Shown here: positions 17,659 through 26,213 of the stretch, piece after piece | Position numbering within the stretch: position 1 is the stretch's first letter | Layout: every line of letters begins with the position of its first letter | Source: Oceanobacillus sojae | GTDB taxonomy: Bacteria; Bacillota; Bacilli; Bacillales; Amphibacillaceae | Direction: 5' to 3' | DNA: 64,000 bases | Assembly: GCF_900162665.1 (NCBI RefSeq) | Contig: NZ_LT727813.1 | Location: 787,533 to 851,532, forward strand | The notes under the pieces: model-generated | The model's database searches: none | What the model was told of the DNA's origin: nothing | Seen by the model: the letters and a program-made list of their open reading frames with translations, nothing else | Translations under genes and position numbers: made by a program

Positions 17659-19110
17659 TTAAGAAGCTTTCTTCCAATCCGAGACGTCCACCTCAAGCGG
17701 AATATTATTAGCACGAGCTTTAACAGCCGCTTTAAAGAATAAAACAACCAGAAGTGCTGCACCAATGAAACCGCCGCCCCATGATATATTCATCGGTAAA
17801 TTAAATCCGATTGGCTGTGATAAAATATAGGTAATTACCATAACCAGCATAAACGTTCCAGGAATCAAGGCAACAAAATAGTTTTTTCTTGCAATATAGA
17901 GATACATTGCTCCTACAAAGAGAGCAATTACCGCCGTTGACTGGTTTGCCCAGTTAAAATAGCGCCACAACAAATTAAAATCAATTTGCGTTAAAACAGC
18001 GGATACTACAAATAAAGGAAGAGCAATCCACAAACGGCTGGACAGTTTTTTCTGAGCAACCTTTAAATAATCTGCAATAATCATACGTGCACTCCGGAAA
18101 GCTGTATCTCCGGAAGTGATCGGAAGCACAATAACACCAAGTACGGCAAGAGTTCCACCAATTGCTCCCAGTAATGTAGTCGATGCTTCACTTACAATCG
18201 CTCCAGGTCCTCCAGCTGCCAATATCTCATTTAATCCATTATAGCCACTGAACATACTCATGGCAGCTGCCGCCCAGATCATTGCAATAATCCCCTCGGC
18301 AATCATCATGCCGTAGAAAATTTTGCGCCCTTCTTTTTCTCTTCTTGTTGTACGTGAAATAATTGGTGTTTGTGTAGCATGGAATCCTGATAAAGCACCG
18401 CAGGAAATAGTAAAGAATAGTAATGGGAATATAGCAGCTCCCTCAGGATGGAAATTCTGGAAGGAAAGCTCTGGAATCGGAGCTCCTGTAACAACCAGAC
18501 CAATTCCCACACCAAGCGCACTCAGTAAAAGCAAAGCGCCGAAATAAGGATAAAATCTGCCAATAATTTTATCAACAGGAAGAAGTGTTGCAAAAATATA
18601 GTAGACAAAAATAAATGCAATAAAAATCCATAAAGCTACACGTCCATCTGCCAGTAAGTGCAACAGACTTGCCGGAGTAGAAACAAACACAGTACCAACC
18701 AATAATAATAGTAATACTGCAAATCCGTTTACGACATGCTTCATAACCTTCCCTAAAAACTTACTCGCAAGCTCTGGCAAATGCGCTCCCCGGTTGCGGA
18801 TGGAAATCATCCCAGTTAAATAATCATGCACTGCCCCTGCAAAAATGCACCCTACAACAATCCAGATAAATGCCGCCGGACCGTATAATGCTCCCATAAT
18901 CGGCCCAAATACCGGCCCGGTACCAGCAATATTTAACAGCTGAATCAGCGAGTTTTTTGGTGTACTCATTGGAATATAGTCTACACCGTCTCCATTAACA
19001 TAAGCTGGAGTAGGACGGCTTTCCTTCACTCCAAACATCTTCTCAATAAACTTTCCATACGTAAAATAACCAATAACTAATAAAACAATCCCCGCCAGAA
19101 ATGTATACAA
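17659..19110 (-). CDS. cstA: Carbon starvation protein CstA-family transporter
   Basis: A 483-residue membrane protein of the CstA family with a dozen or more hydrophobic helices. The N-terminal half contains GTGPVFGPIMGALYGPAAFIWI and FAGAVHDYLTGMISIRNRG, both diagnostic. Members import peptides or pyruvate. The preferred start is TTG at 19110, six bases from a GGGGGAG site; upstream ATGs lack one. It lies 151 bases downstream of a LytS/LytT gene pair on the same strand. In Enterobacteria, LytTR-type systems (BtsSR) control a CstA-family pyruvate transporter, so a similar link is likely here. Confidence 0.9.
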   Translation of the reverse strand: MYTFLAGIVLLVIGYFTYGKFIEKMFGVKESRPTPAYVNGDGVDYIPMSTPKNSLIQLLNIAGTGPVFGPIMGALYGPAAFIWIVVGCIFAGAVHDYLTGMISIRNRGAHLPELASKFLGKVMKHVVNGFAVLLLLLVGTVFVSTPASLLHLLADGRVALWIFIAFIFVYYIFATLLPVDKIIGRFYPYFGALLLLSALGVGIGLVVTGAPIPELSFQNFHPEGAAIFPLLFFTISCGALSGFHATQTPIISRTTRREKEGRKIFYGMMIAEGIIAMIWAAAAMSMFSGYNGLNEILAAGGPGAIVSEASTTLLGAIGGTLAVLGVIVLPITSGDTAFRSARMIIADYLKVAQKKLSSRLWIALPLFVVSAVLTQIDFNLLWRYFNWANQSTAVIALFVGAMYLYIARKNYFVALIPGTFMLVMVITYILSQPIGFNLPMNISWGGGFIGAALLVVLFFKAAVKARANNIPLEVDVSDWKKAS

Positions 19111-19261
19111 ATTTTCTCCCCCTCTTGTATATCTTTTAATGAATACGTTTTCAATCATTATAAAATATACAAGCCGGAAAGAGACGGAATCTGGCATAAA
19201 AGGTTATATTTATGAGTTATGATGTTCTCTCAGGTTATTAAGATGCATTTTGCGGAAAGGT

Positions 19262-19993
19262 TTAAATTTCCAGTTTCGCTCGTAATGCTTTTACATAATT
19301 TCTGCTGACGGATAATGTATCTTTACTCCCCTCCAGCTGCAGGTGATATGCTCCATTAAACCATGGTGTTAACCGTTGAATATGCTCCAGGTTAACCAGG
19401 AAACTCTTATGTATCCGGAAAAACCCATACGCCAATAAGCGGTTTTCCAGCTCCTTCAAAGGCATTTTCGTATCAAATTCCCCCTGCATGGTAACTAGTT
19501 TTGTTCTTTTCTCTATCCGTGACATATATAAAATATCCTTAAGCTCTAAATAATGAATATCTCCCTCGACTTCTACAGCCAGTTTTCCAAGCGTTTTCCC
19601 TTGATTCTCCTGTTTTCCAAGGCCAATTTTTTTCTCCAGCCGCTGTACTGTTTCCACAAGCTGCTCTTCATCATACGGTTTTAACAAATAATCTACTGCA
19701 TCATACCGAAAAGCTTCTGCAGCAAATTGCGGATATGCCGTCGCAAAAACAACGAACGGCGGCTTTTTTAATTCCTGGATTGCCTTTGCCACCTCCATCC
19801 CGCTCACCTTTGGCATTTCCACATCTAAGAAGATAACATCAGGCTGATGCTGCATTGTTTTCATAATAGCCTCTTCTCCGGATTCTGCCTCTTTAATGGA
19901 TTGTATCTGAGAAAAAGCACTTAACAAATGCTTTAATTCCTCCCGATTATACGGTTCATCATCAACGATTAGTACATTCATCAGCTGACCCAT
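19262..19993 (-). CDS. lytT: LytTR family response regulator
   Basis: A 243-residue response regulator. The receiver domain spans 1-125 with phosphoacceptor Asp57 (FLDVEMPKVSG) and Lys in LLKPYD; the C-terminal LytTR DNA-binding domain (about 145-243) includes FFRIHKSFLVNLEHI. The ATG at 19993 has GGAGGG upstream within the kinase gene, and the frames overlap by 13 bases. It would be phosphorylated by the LytS-type kinase and most plausibly activates the downstream cstA-type gene. Confidence 0.9.
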   Translation of the reverse strand: MGQLMNVLIVDDEPYNREELKHLLSAFSQIQSIKEAESGEEAIMKTMQHQPDVIFLDVEMPKVSGMEVAKAIQELKKPPFVVFATAYPQFAAEAFRYDAVDYLLKPYDEEQLVETVQRLEKKIGLGKQENQGKTLGKLAVEVEGDIHYLELKDILYMSRIEKRTKLVTMQGEFDTKMPLKELENRLLAYGFFRIHKSFLVNLEHIQRLTPWFNGAYHLQLEGSKDTLSVSRNYVKALRAKLEI

Positions 19994-21732
19994 TGCTCTT
20001 TACCCTCCTTATGCGATAAGACAAAATATATATTTGTTCCTTCATCCTGCCCTGTTTCAATCTGAAGCAAAGCCTCTTCTCCAAAAAGAATATTTAACCG
20101 CCGGTTGACATTGTATAATGCTAACCCGCTTCCAGTTTTTGAGTCAATTGGTTTACGCCGTATTTGATTGACTACTTCCTTCTCTATTCCTTTGCCATTA
20201 TCCTTGATGCCGATATACACACCTTCTTGCTGTTTTTTAATCACAACCTCTAAAATGCAGTCACTATCCTTATCTTTAAATCCGTGCATAATCGCATTTT
20301 CAACTATCGGCTGTAAGGTTAAAGGAGGAATAATCTCTGATAATACCTCTTCATCAATCACATATTGTACCGTCAGCCTATCATTAAAACGTTCCTCATA
20401 TAGGGATAAATAGGCTTGAACCTGCTTCAGCTCCTGTTCTAAGGTTGTTATTTTTTGAGTGGCTGCCGACAAATTCTGTCTAATGAAATGGGACAGAGAA
20501 ATCAACATCTTTCTGGCCTTCACCGGGTGGAGACGAACGAGCGATACAATGGTATTTAACGTATTAAATAAAAAATGTGGATGAATTTGTGCCTGAAGCG
20601 CTTTGATTTCTGCTTCCTTCGCTAATTGATATACCCGCTCGGCCTGGCCAATTTCCAGCTGATGACTAATCATGGAGCTTAATCCGGAAATAAGCTCCAT
20701 ATTTACATTGGTTAAATCATTTTCCGACTGAAAATAGAACTTCAGTGTACCAATTATTTCTCCACGCTCTTTTAGAGGTGCAATAATAACAGCTTCCAGC
20801 GGACAATCTGCATTTGTACAATGAATGGCTTCTGCAGTTGCCATTTGGATTTTTCCGGTTTCTATTGCGTCTACTGTTATCTTTGTCTGAATCGGATTCT
20901 CCTGCTGATGATGATCATGTCCAAGCCCGATATGTGCAAGAATTTCTGTTTTATTAGTTATCGATACTGCACTTGTGTTCAGCTCTTTATGAATAATACG
21001 GCAGACAGCATCTGCAGCTTCGATATGCAAACCATTTCGTAAATAAGCAAGTGTCTGATCAGCGATTCTTAATGTTTTTTGGGCCTGAACCGCACCAGCC
21101 TTCTCCTCTTCCTTTAATACACTTTTAATAACCAGCAGAACCAGTACAGAGCCAATGCCATTTGCCAGAATCATCGGTAATCCTATTAAATTGACCAAAG
21201 CCCACGCCTGCTCTATCGGACGGGCTAAAGCAACTATCACCAGCATTTGTACAGCTTCAGCAAAGGCTCCTACAAAAAAAGCTGTTTTCAGCTTAATTCG
21301 TTTATTTTTCCTGTAAAACAAACTTGAGATAACTCCTGCAATCATGGTTGCCACGCCACATGCAATTCCTGTAAATCCTCCCAGAGTAAAACGATGAGCA
21401 CCAGCAATCACTCCAGCCCCAATACCGACCTTTGGGCCGCCAAGTAACCCTGCAATAACAATTCCAATGACTCTCGAATTCGCAATGGCTTCTTCTGTCA
21501 TCAAATCTGATGCCCAGCGATTAAATTGCAGGCTTTCTGTGTTTACATTCAGCCCTGTGTATGTTCCAATAATCCCGAAAAAGGCAAAAAACATAACTGC
21601 AGTAAGAGTCTGCTGGCGATTCAGCTGATCCTGATAAAACATTTTCCGGAAGAAGCGAAGCCTTGTCAAAACAAAGGCTATCGTTACAATAATTCCAACC
21701 CGTTCTACTAACGTAATTAATAATTCGAACAT
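19981..21732 (-). CDS. lytS: LytS-type sensor histidine kinase
   Basis: A 583-residue membrane kinase. The N-terminal 5TMR-LYT region (about 1-210) contains five or six helices, then a GAF domain (about 225-360), the LytS-type phosphoacceptor region (QIHPHFLFNTLNTI, near residue 390) and a HATPase domain (about 460-570, with ENAIMHGFKDK and DNGKGIEKE). Related LytS/BtsS/YpdA proteins respond to pyruvate or to cell-wall and membrane stress. Transcribed with lytT; the gene upstream (murE) has its own terminator. Confidence 0.9.
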   Translation of the reverse strand: MFELLITLVERVGIIVTIAFVLTRLRFFRKMFYQDQLNRQQTLTAVMFFAFFGIIGTYTGLNVNTESLQFNRWASDLMTEEAIANSRVIGIVIAGLLGGPKVGIGAGVIAGAHRFTLGGFTGIACGVATMIAGVISSLFYRKNKRIKLKTAFFVGAFAEAVQMLVIVALARPIEQAWALVNLIGLPMILANGIGSVLVLLVIKSVLKEEEKAGAVQAQKTLRIADQTLAYLRNGLHIEAADAVCRIIHKELNTSAVSITNKTEILAHIGLGHDHHQQENPIQTKITVDAIETGKIQMATAEAIHCTNADCPLEAVIIAPLKERGEIIGTLKFYFQSENDLTNVNMELISGLSSMISHQLEIGQAERVYQLAKEAEIKALQAQIHPHFLFNTLNTIVSLVRLHPVKARKMLISLSHFIRQNLSAATQKITTLEQELKQVQAYLSLYEERFNDRLTVQYVIDEEVLSEIIPPLTLQPIVENAIMHGFKDKDSDCILEVVIKKQQEGVYIGIKDNGKGIEKEVVNQIRRKPIDSKTGSGLALYNVNRRLNILFGEEALLQIETGQDEGTNIYFVLSHKEGKEQWVS

Positions 21733-21839
21733 CGTAATGCTCCTTTCCTTTTTACTCTCTCGAAAACGCTCTCATTATTATAGCAGTTTCCTAGAAATTT
21801 GAAAATTGGTGCTCACAGCGTTTATCAGGATAAATAAAA

Positions 21840-21881
21840 ACTCTATTCAGCAAAAACTGCACGCTTTCTGCCAAATAGAGT
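21840..21881 (-). terminator. murE terminator
   Basis: Hairpin with arms 21840-21847 and 21874-21881 (ACTCTATT type) and further internal pairing; the minus strand continues into a short T-run. It lies seven bases past the murE stop. Confidence 0.6.
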
Positions 21882-21887
21882 CTTAAA

Positions 21888-23366
21888 TTATGATAGATTT
21901 TTTAAAATGGCAGCAGCTGTTTCTTTATCATCGAAATGGGTGGTTTGGTCGCCGACGATTTGGTATGTCTCATGTCCTTTTCCGGCAATAAGTACAATAT
22001 CTTTTGGCTGAGCCATTTTTATAGCTGTTTCAATAGCAGCTTTACGATCAACATTACATTGATATTTGCTATCACCTATCCCTTCCGCTATCTGTGCTAC
22101 TATTTTTGATGGTTCTTCTGTTCTTGGATTATCTGAAGTAATTACTACATAATCACTGAAAGCACCTGCAATGCTTCCCATTATTGGCCGTTTATCAGGA
22201 TCACGATCCCCGCCACAGCCAAACACGGTAATAACACGCCCTTCGGCAAATTCCTTTAAGGTGGTCAATACATTTTGTAAAGCATCTGGTGTATGCGCGT
22301 AATCAACAAGTACCGAAAAAGGCTGGCCGGCATCAACTGATTCCATTCTTCCTTGAACACTATCTAATTGTTTCAAGCTGTCCCGAATACTTTCCAGAGG
22401 GATACCTTCCAGTAGAGCTGCTGTAATGGCAGCTAGTGTATTATAAATATTAAAACGGCCAATCAGCTTTAATTGAATATCTATTTCTCCCTTGAAGGTT
22501 TCTGCTTTAAAGGAAATACCGCCGGCTCCCATAGTAATATTTTTTGCAGAAACATCTGCTTTATTATCAATACCATAGGTTATGACTTCAGCTGATGTTA
22601 TCTTGCTAAAATATGCAGAGGCAGACTCATCAGCATTTAACACGGCATAAGATTTATTTTTACCCGAGCTGTTATTCCCTAATCTGGAAAACAAGAGTCC
22701 CTTTGCTGCTTTGTATTTCTCAAAATCTTTATGATAATCTAAGTGATCCTGGGTTAGGTTTGTAAATATACCAATTTTAAAATGACATCCTATCACTCTG
22801 CCCATATCCAGTCCCTGGGAGCTTACTTCCATCACACAGCAGTCTACTCCCTGGTCAGCCATTTCTCTTAAGTTTTTCTGTAAAGCAGGCGGTTCATGCG
22901 TATTAATTTGGACAGGATTTAATTTATCCTTGATTTTCACTCCGTTATTCCCCATCAATCCCATATTTAATTTATGATTAGAAAATATCGTATCTATTAT
23001 GTAAGATGTTGTTGTTTTGCCGTTTGTTCCTGTAACCCCATAGAGTTTAAGCTGGCTGGAGGGATAATTATAAAAATGAGTGGCCATTACTGCCATTGCA
23101 TACCTGGCATCCTTCACCTGAATTTTGGTAACACCCGGATAGTTATCCACCTCTTTTTCAACAACAATTGCCGCTGCTCCAGCTGAAACAGCTTCCTCAA
23201 TATAATCATGCCTGTCTGTTAAAAAGCCATCAATGCCTGGTACACAAATAAAAATATTTCCTTTTTCTATTTTTCTGGAATCCATTTGAATACCGGTGAC
23301 AGGAATATCTGTGCTGCCTTCCGTTTCTTTTATTGCCAGTAAATGAACCAGTTCTTTTAAGTTCAC
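21888..23366 (-). CDS. murE: UDP-N-acetylmuramoyl-tripeptide synthetase
   Basis: A 492-residue Mur ligase that adds the third stem-peptide residue to UDP-MurNAc-L-Ala-D-Glu in the cytoplasm. The ATP loop GVTGTNGKTTTS is at 110-121, followed by the Mur ligase central domain (HEPPALQKNL, TQDHLDYH) and the C-terminal domain with DNPR, the motif that selects meso-diaminopimelate. Length fits the family. It stands alone rather than in a division/cell-wall cluster, so it may be a relocated sole copy or a second MurE. Confidence 0.93.
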   Translation of the reverse strand: MNLKELVHLLAIKETEGSTDIPVTGIQMDSRKIEKGNIFICVPGIDGFLTDRHDYIEEAVSAGAAAIVVEKEVDNYPGVTKIQVKDARYAMAVMATHFYNYPSSQLKLYGVTGTNGKTTTSYIIDTIFSNHKLNMGLMGNNGVKIKDKLNPVQINTHEPPALQKNLREMADQGVDCCVMEVSSQGLDMGRVIGCHFKIGIFTNLTQDHLDYHKDFEKYKAAKGLLFSRLGNNSSGKNKSYAVLNADESASAYFSKITSAEVITYGIDNKADVSAKNITMGAGGISFKAETFKGEIDIQLKLIGRFNIYNTLAAITAALLEGIPLESIRDSLKQLDSVQGRMESVDAGQPFSVLVDYAHTPDALQNVLTTLKEFAEGRVITVFGCGGDRDPDKRPIMGSIAGAFSDYVVITSDNPRTEEPSKIVAQIAEGIGDSKYQCNVDRKAAIETAIKMAQPKDIVLIAGKGHETYQIVGDQTTHFDDKETAAAILKNLS

Positions 23367-23506
23367 CTGTTCATCCTCCTCTTACATTTAAATCCTATAA
23401 TAATATTAATATTTTTTGGTATGTACTGATATAATTAGCTAGTATAAATATATATAATAATGCTATCTATTATACTATAAATAAAAAAGGGAAGGAAAAT
23501 CTGACC

Positions 23507-23653
23507 ATGGAGAAGGAATTCGTAGGCACATGCACTTTATGCGGGAAAAGCGTTTACTGTCATAACGGCTTTTTAGAAGGTGTTGTACAGGAGAATCATA
23601 CACTGGTCTGCTTTGCGTGCCAGAATAAAACGGAAGAGGATAAGTCTTTATAG
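23507..23653 (+). CDS. Zinc-finger-like microprotein (48 aa)
   Basis: A 48-residue protein not previously long enough to attract notice: ATG at 23507 is preceded by a GGGAAGG site. It has two CxxC pairs, CTLCG (from Cys9) and CFACQ (from Cys35), spaced like a small zinc ribbon. A TA-rich promoter-like tract precedes it (about 23440-23480) and a strong hairpin follows at 23657. I do not recognise a named family; a DNA- or protein-binding role is possible but unproven. Confidence 0.7.
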   Translation: MEKEFVGTCTLCGKSVYCHNGFLEGVVQENHTLVCFACQNKTEEDKSL

Positions 23654-23656
23654 GTG

Positions 23657-23700
23657 GGCTCCATTTATAAATAACTTTTTTCACTTTTATAAATGGAGCC
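23657..23700 (+). terminator. Hairpin terminator after the zinc-finger microprotein
   Basis: Perfect 15-bp arms (23657-23671, 23686-23700) starting four bases after the stop codon; followed by TATTATTTGGTTTT. Confidence 0.7.
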
Positions 23701-23703
23701 TAT

Positions 23704-24177
23704 TATTTGGTTTTATTATTTCATTTATGGCATTACCAGGATAAAGAAGCATTAGCCCAAGATTTAATTCATTCTATCTTAGAAGATTTAACGACATCTT
23801 TTCGTTTTCCCTACAAAAATAAAAAGTAGCTGACGGTTGATAGTTTATCCACTTCAAATGTGATTATTTTTTATCACATATTGAATAATATGGCTTTCTA
23901 CCAGTTGTGGAAGGATTCAGAAGGTATCCCCGGATTCCAGTCACAATTTATCAATACACTTATTCAGCTGCATAAAAATGATATCTCTAACTACGCAAAC
24001 CAAAAAACCGATATGGATAATGAATTATTCATCACTTATCGGGCCTATGGTGTTTGGGGGTTAATTATAAATTGGATAAAAAGTGATTTTCAGACACCAG
24101 TGGAGGATATGACAAATCAATTAATTAAAATTTTGAATTATCATCCAGCTTCTAAATACAAATTAAATAATTATTAG
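23704..24177 (+). pseudogene. Broken TetR/AcrR family regulator
   Basis: One reading frame runs from about 23704 to 24177 with a single internal TAG (23827-23829). Before the stop it reads like the end of a TetR helix-turn-helix (LWHYQDKEALAQDLIHSIL), and after it like a TetR C-terminal ligand domain (NMAFYQLWKDSEGIPGFQSQ). The first 40 or so residues, including the start and recognition helix, are missing; their place is taken by the hairpin at 23657-23700. A 105-residue piece could be translated from 23860 but would lack DNA binding. Confidence 0.7.
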
Positions 24178-24224
24178 CTAAGCATTTGTTCAGAATTTTT
24201 TTATTTACATTCTAAAACAAAAAA

Positions 24225-24298
24225 CTGGCTCAAGAAAATGTTTGCCTACTCAAAAGTTAACCATAACTCTTCAAATAGACTCTCTTCTTAAACCAGTC
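24225..24298 (-). terminator. hmp terminator
   Basis: Arms 24225-24237 and 24286-24298 pair over 13 bases with two G-U pairs on the minus-strand RNA, followed by TTTTTTGTTTT. Loop is long (48 bases), so moderate confidence. Confidence 0.5.
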
Positions 24299-24314
24299 TC
24301 ACCAGTATTATTAT

Positions 24315-25532
24315 TTAATTCGCAAGCTCATCCATTGGACCAAAGAATTCGAAATGAATATCATTATCGGCAACATTTAATTTTCTTAAATGTCCATTTA
24401 TTGCACTCATAAATCCTTTAGGGCCGCACATGTAAAAGGATGCATCCGTAGTTGGAATAACGGTTTTTAACCAATCGTAATCAATAAAACCTTGTTTATC
24501 ACAAACATCCGCATTAGGATTATCCTCATAAACCGCATAATGCGTTACTTGCTTATTTGCTTCTGCAATAGAAGCTACATTGTCTTTCATTGCATGATAC
24601 GCCCTAGATCTAGCAGCATGGATGAAGATAACCTTTCTTTCAGGCTGTTCTTTTACGACAGCTTCCAGCATACTTACTAATGGGGTTAAGCCGACTCCTC
24701 CACTAATTAACACTAATGGTTTTTGTTCTGTTTCATTCAATACAAAGTCTCCAGACGGCGAAGTGATGGAAACAACGGATCCTTCTTGTACCTGATTGTG
24801 TAAATAATTCGATACAATGCCTTCAGGGTTGTGTTCATTCTCCCGCTTCACACTGATTCGTAAAAAATTCTGGCCGGGAGCCGCTGATAAACTATACTGG
24901 CGCAAATGATCATAAGGTTCACCATCAATTTGTGCTTTTATGGTGATATATTGTCCCGGCTGATAAGATGGAATTTCTCCATTATCAGCAGGTTTTAGAT
25001 AAAAGGATGTGATGACTTCACTTTCCGGGATTTTCTCTGCGACAGTGAAGTCACGAAATCCAACCCAGTCTCCAGGTGCATTTTGTTTTTCATCATACAT
25101 TTCTTTTTCAACGCTGATAAAAACATCTGCAATCACACCGTAAGCTTTTCCCCATGCCTCGATAATCTCATCTGTAGCAGCATCTCCAAGCACTTCCTTA
25201 ATCGCAATTAACAGATACTTCCCAACGATAGGATATTGTTCTGGCTTGATATTTAAGCTCGTATGTTTATGCGCTATTTGTTTCACATTAGGCAGGATAT
25301 TCTCCAAATGCTCGATATTTGCTGCCGCTGCATATACAGCCCCGGCTAATGCTTTTGATTGTGCCCCTTTCCGCTGATTCGTCTGATTAAAAACATTCTT
25401 TAATTCTGGTTCATTCTCTAACATAATTTTATAAAAATGTTTTGTAATAGCTTCCCCGTGCTCCTGTAATACGGGAACTGTTGATTTAATAATTTCAATT
25501 GTTTTTTGATCTAACCCTGCTTCAGTGCTCAT
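24315..25532 (-). CDS. hmp: Flavohemoprotein, nitric oxide dioxygenase
   Basis: A 405-residue cytoplasmic enzyme that converts NO plus O2 to nitrate. The N-terminal globin domain (1-140) carries proximal His in IAHKHTSLNI; the FAD domain (about 150-255) has RQYSLS, and the NAD domain (260-400) has LISGGVGLTPLVSML and CGPKGFM. Length is standard. A near-perfect NsrR operator lies between it and the divergent nsrR gene, so it should be induced by nitric oxide. Confidence 0.95.
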   Translation of the reverse strand: MSTEAGLDQKTIEIIKSTVPVLQEHGEAITKHFYKIMLENEPELKNVFNQTNQRKGAQSKALAGAVYAAAANIEHLENILPNVKQIAHKHTSLNIKPEQYPIVGKYLLIAIKEVLGDAATDEIIEAWGKAYGVIADVFISVEKEMYDEKQNAPGDWVGFRDFTVAEKIPESEVITSFYLKPADNGEIPSYQPGQYITIKAQIDGEPYDHLRQYSLSAAPGQNFLRISVKRENEHNPEGIVSNYLHNQVQEGSVVSITSPSGDFVLNETEQKPLVLISGGVGLTPLVSMLEAVVKEQPERKVIFIHAARSRAYHAMKDNVASIAEANKQVTHYAVYEDNPNADVCDKQGFIDYDWLKTVIPTTDASFYMCGPKGFMSAINGHLRKLNVADNDIHFEFFGPMDELAN

Positions 25533-25570
25533 TTAAAAACCGCTCCTTTATTATATAGTGCTTCTATCAT

Positions 25571-25599
25571 TAAAAGATGTATTTCGAATACATCTTTTA
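25571..25599. promoter_or_regulatory. NsrR operator between hmp and nsrR
   Basis: A perfect palindrome with 13-bp arms and a 3-base centre. Its core, 25574-25596, has the 11-1-11 layout of the NsrR consensus, with half-sites AAGATGTATTT and GAATACATCTT. A TATAAT (minus strand, 25550-25555) sits downstream on the hmp side, so the site covers the hmp -35 region. The nsrR gene is on the other side, implying autoregulation. Confidence 0.88.
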
Positions 25600-25687
25600 T
25601 TCTATTCCTGTTAAAATGTGAATTCAATGTGTCTAAAGCAAATTTATGTTACAATTATGTGAAATAATTAACAAACGGAGAGATACT

Positions 25688-26128
25688 ATGAACTTAAAAA
25701 AATATACAGACTTCTCCTTACGCGTTTTGATTTTTACAGGGTTAAAGGAAGAGAACGAACTTTCAACAATCAAAGAAGTATCCGACGTATATTCCATCTC
25801 ACCAGAGCACCTGAGAAAGGTTGTCCATGATTTAACGAAAAGAGGATTACTGACATCAGTACGAGGCAGAAATGGCGGTTTCCGTCTTGCTAAGCCTGCT
25901 TCTGACATAAATATTGGATTATTAATCCGCTCACTGGAGAGTGATTTTAATTTACTCGAATGCTTTGATAAAGAGACAAATCATTGTGTAATTTCACCAG
26001 GCTGCTCCCTGAAGCATGTTTTAAACAAGGCATTATTTCAATTTTTTAAAGTGCTGGAGGAGTATACGCTGGAAGATTTGATACAGAATGAGGAAGAACT
26101 GAAGGAACTGATGGGGATGAAAAGTTAA
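25688..26128 (+). CDS. nsrR: NO-sensing Rrf2 family repressor NsrR
   Basis: A 146-residue Rrf2 protein with a winged helix (about 10-75, ISPEHLRKVVHDLTKRGLL) and three iron-sulfur ligands Cys92, Cys100 and Cys106, the same positions as in B. subtilis NsrR. Nitrosylation of the cluster releases DNA. The ATG at 25688 has a GGAG site; the longer frame from 25646 lacks one. Divergent from hmp, sharing the operator at 25571-25599. Confidence 0.92.
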   Translation: MNLKKYTDFSLRVLIFTGLKEENELSTIKEVSDVYSISPEHLRKVVHDLTKRGLLTSVRGRNGGFRLAKPASDINIGLLIRSLESDFNLLECFDKETNHCVISPGCSLKHVLNKALFQFFKVLEEYTLEDLIQNEEELKELMGMKS

Positions 26129-26213
26129 TACAGGCAGATGCTCCTGCAATTTATCATGATGTTATTTATAAGACAGTGATACAAGAACATCTCTTTAAAG
26201 CAATTATTTATTT

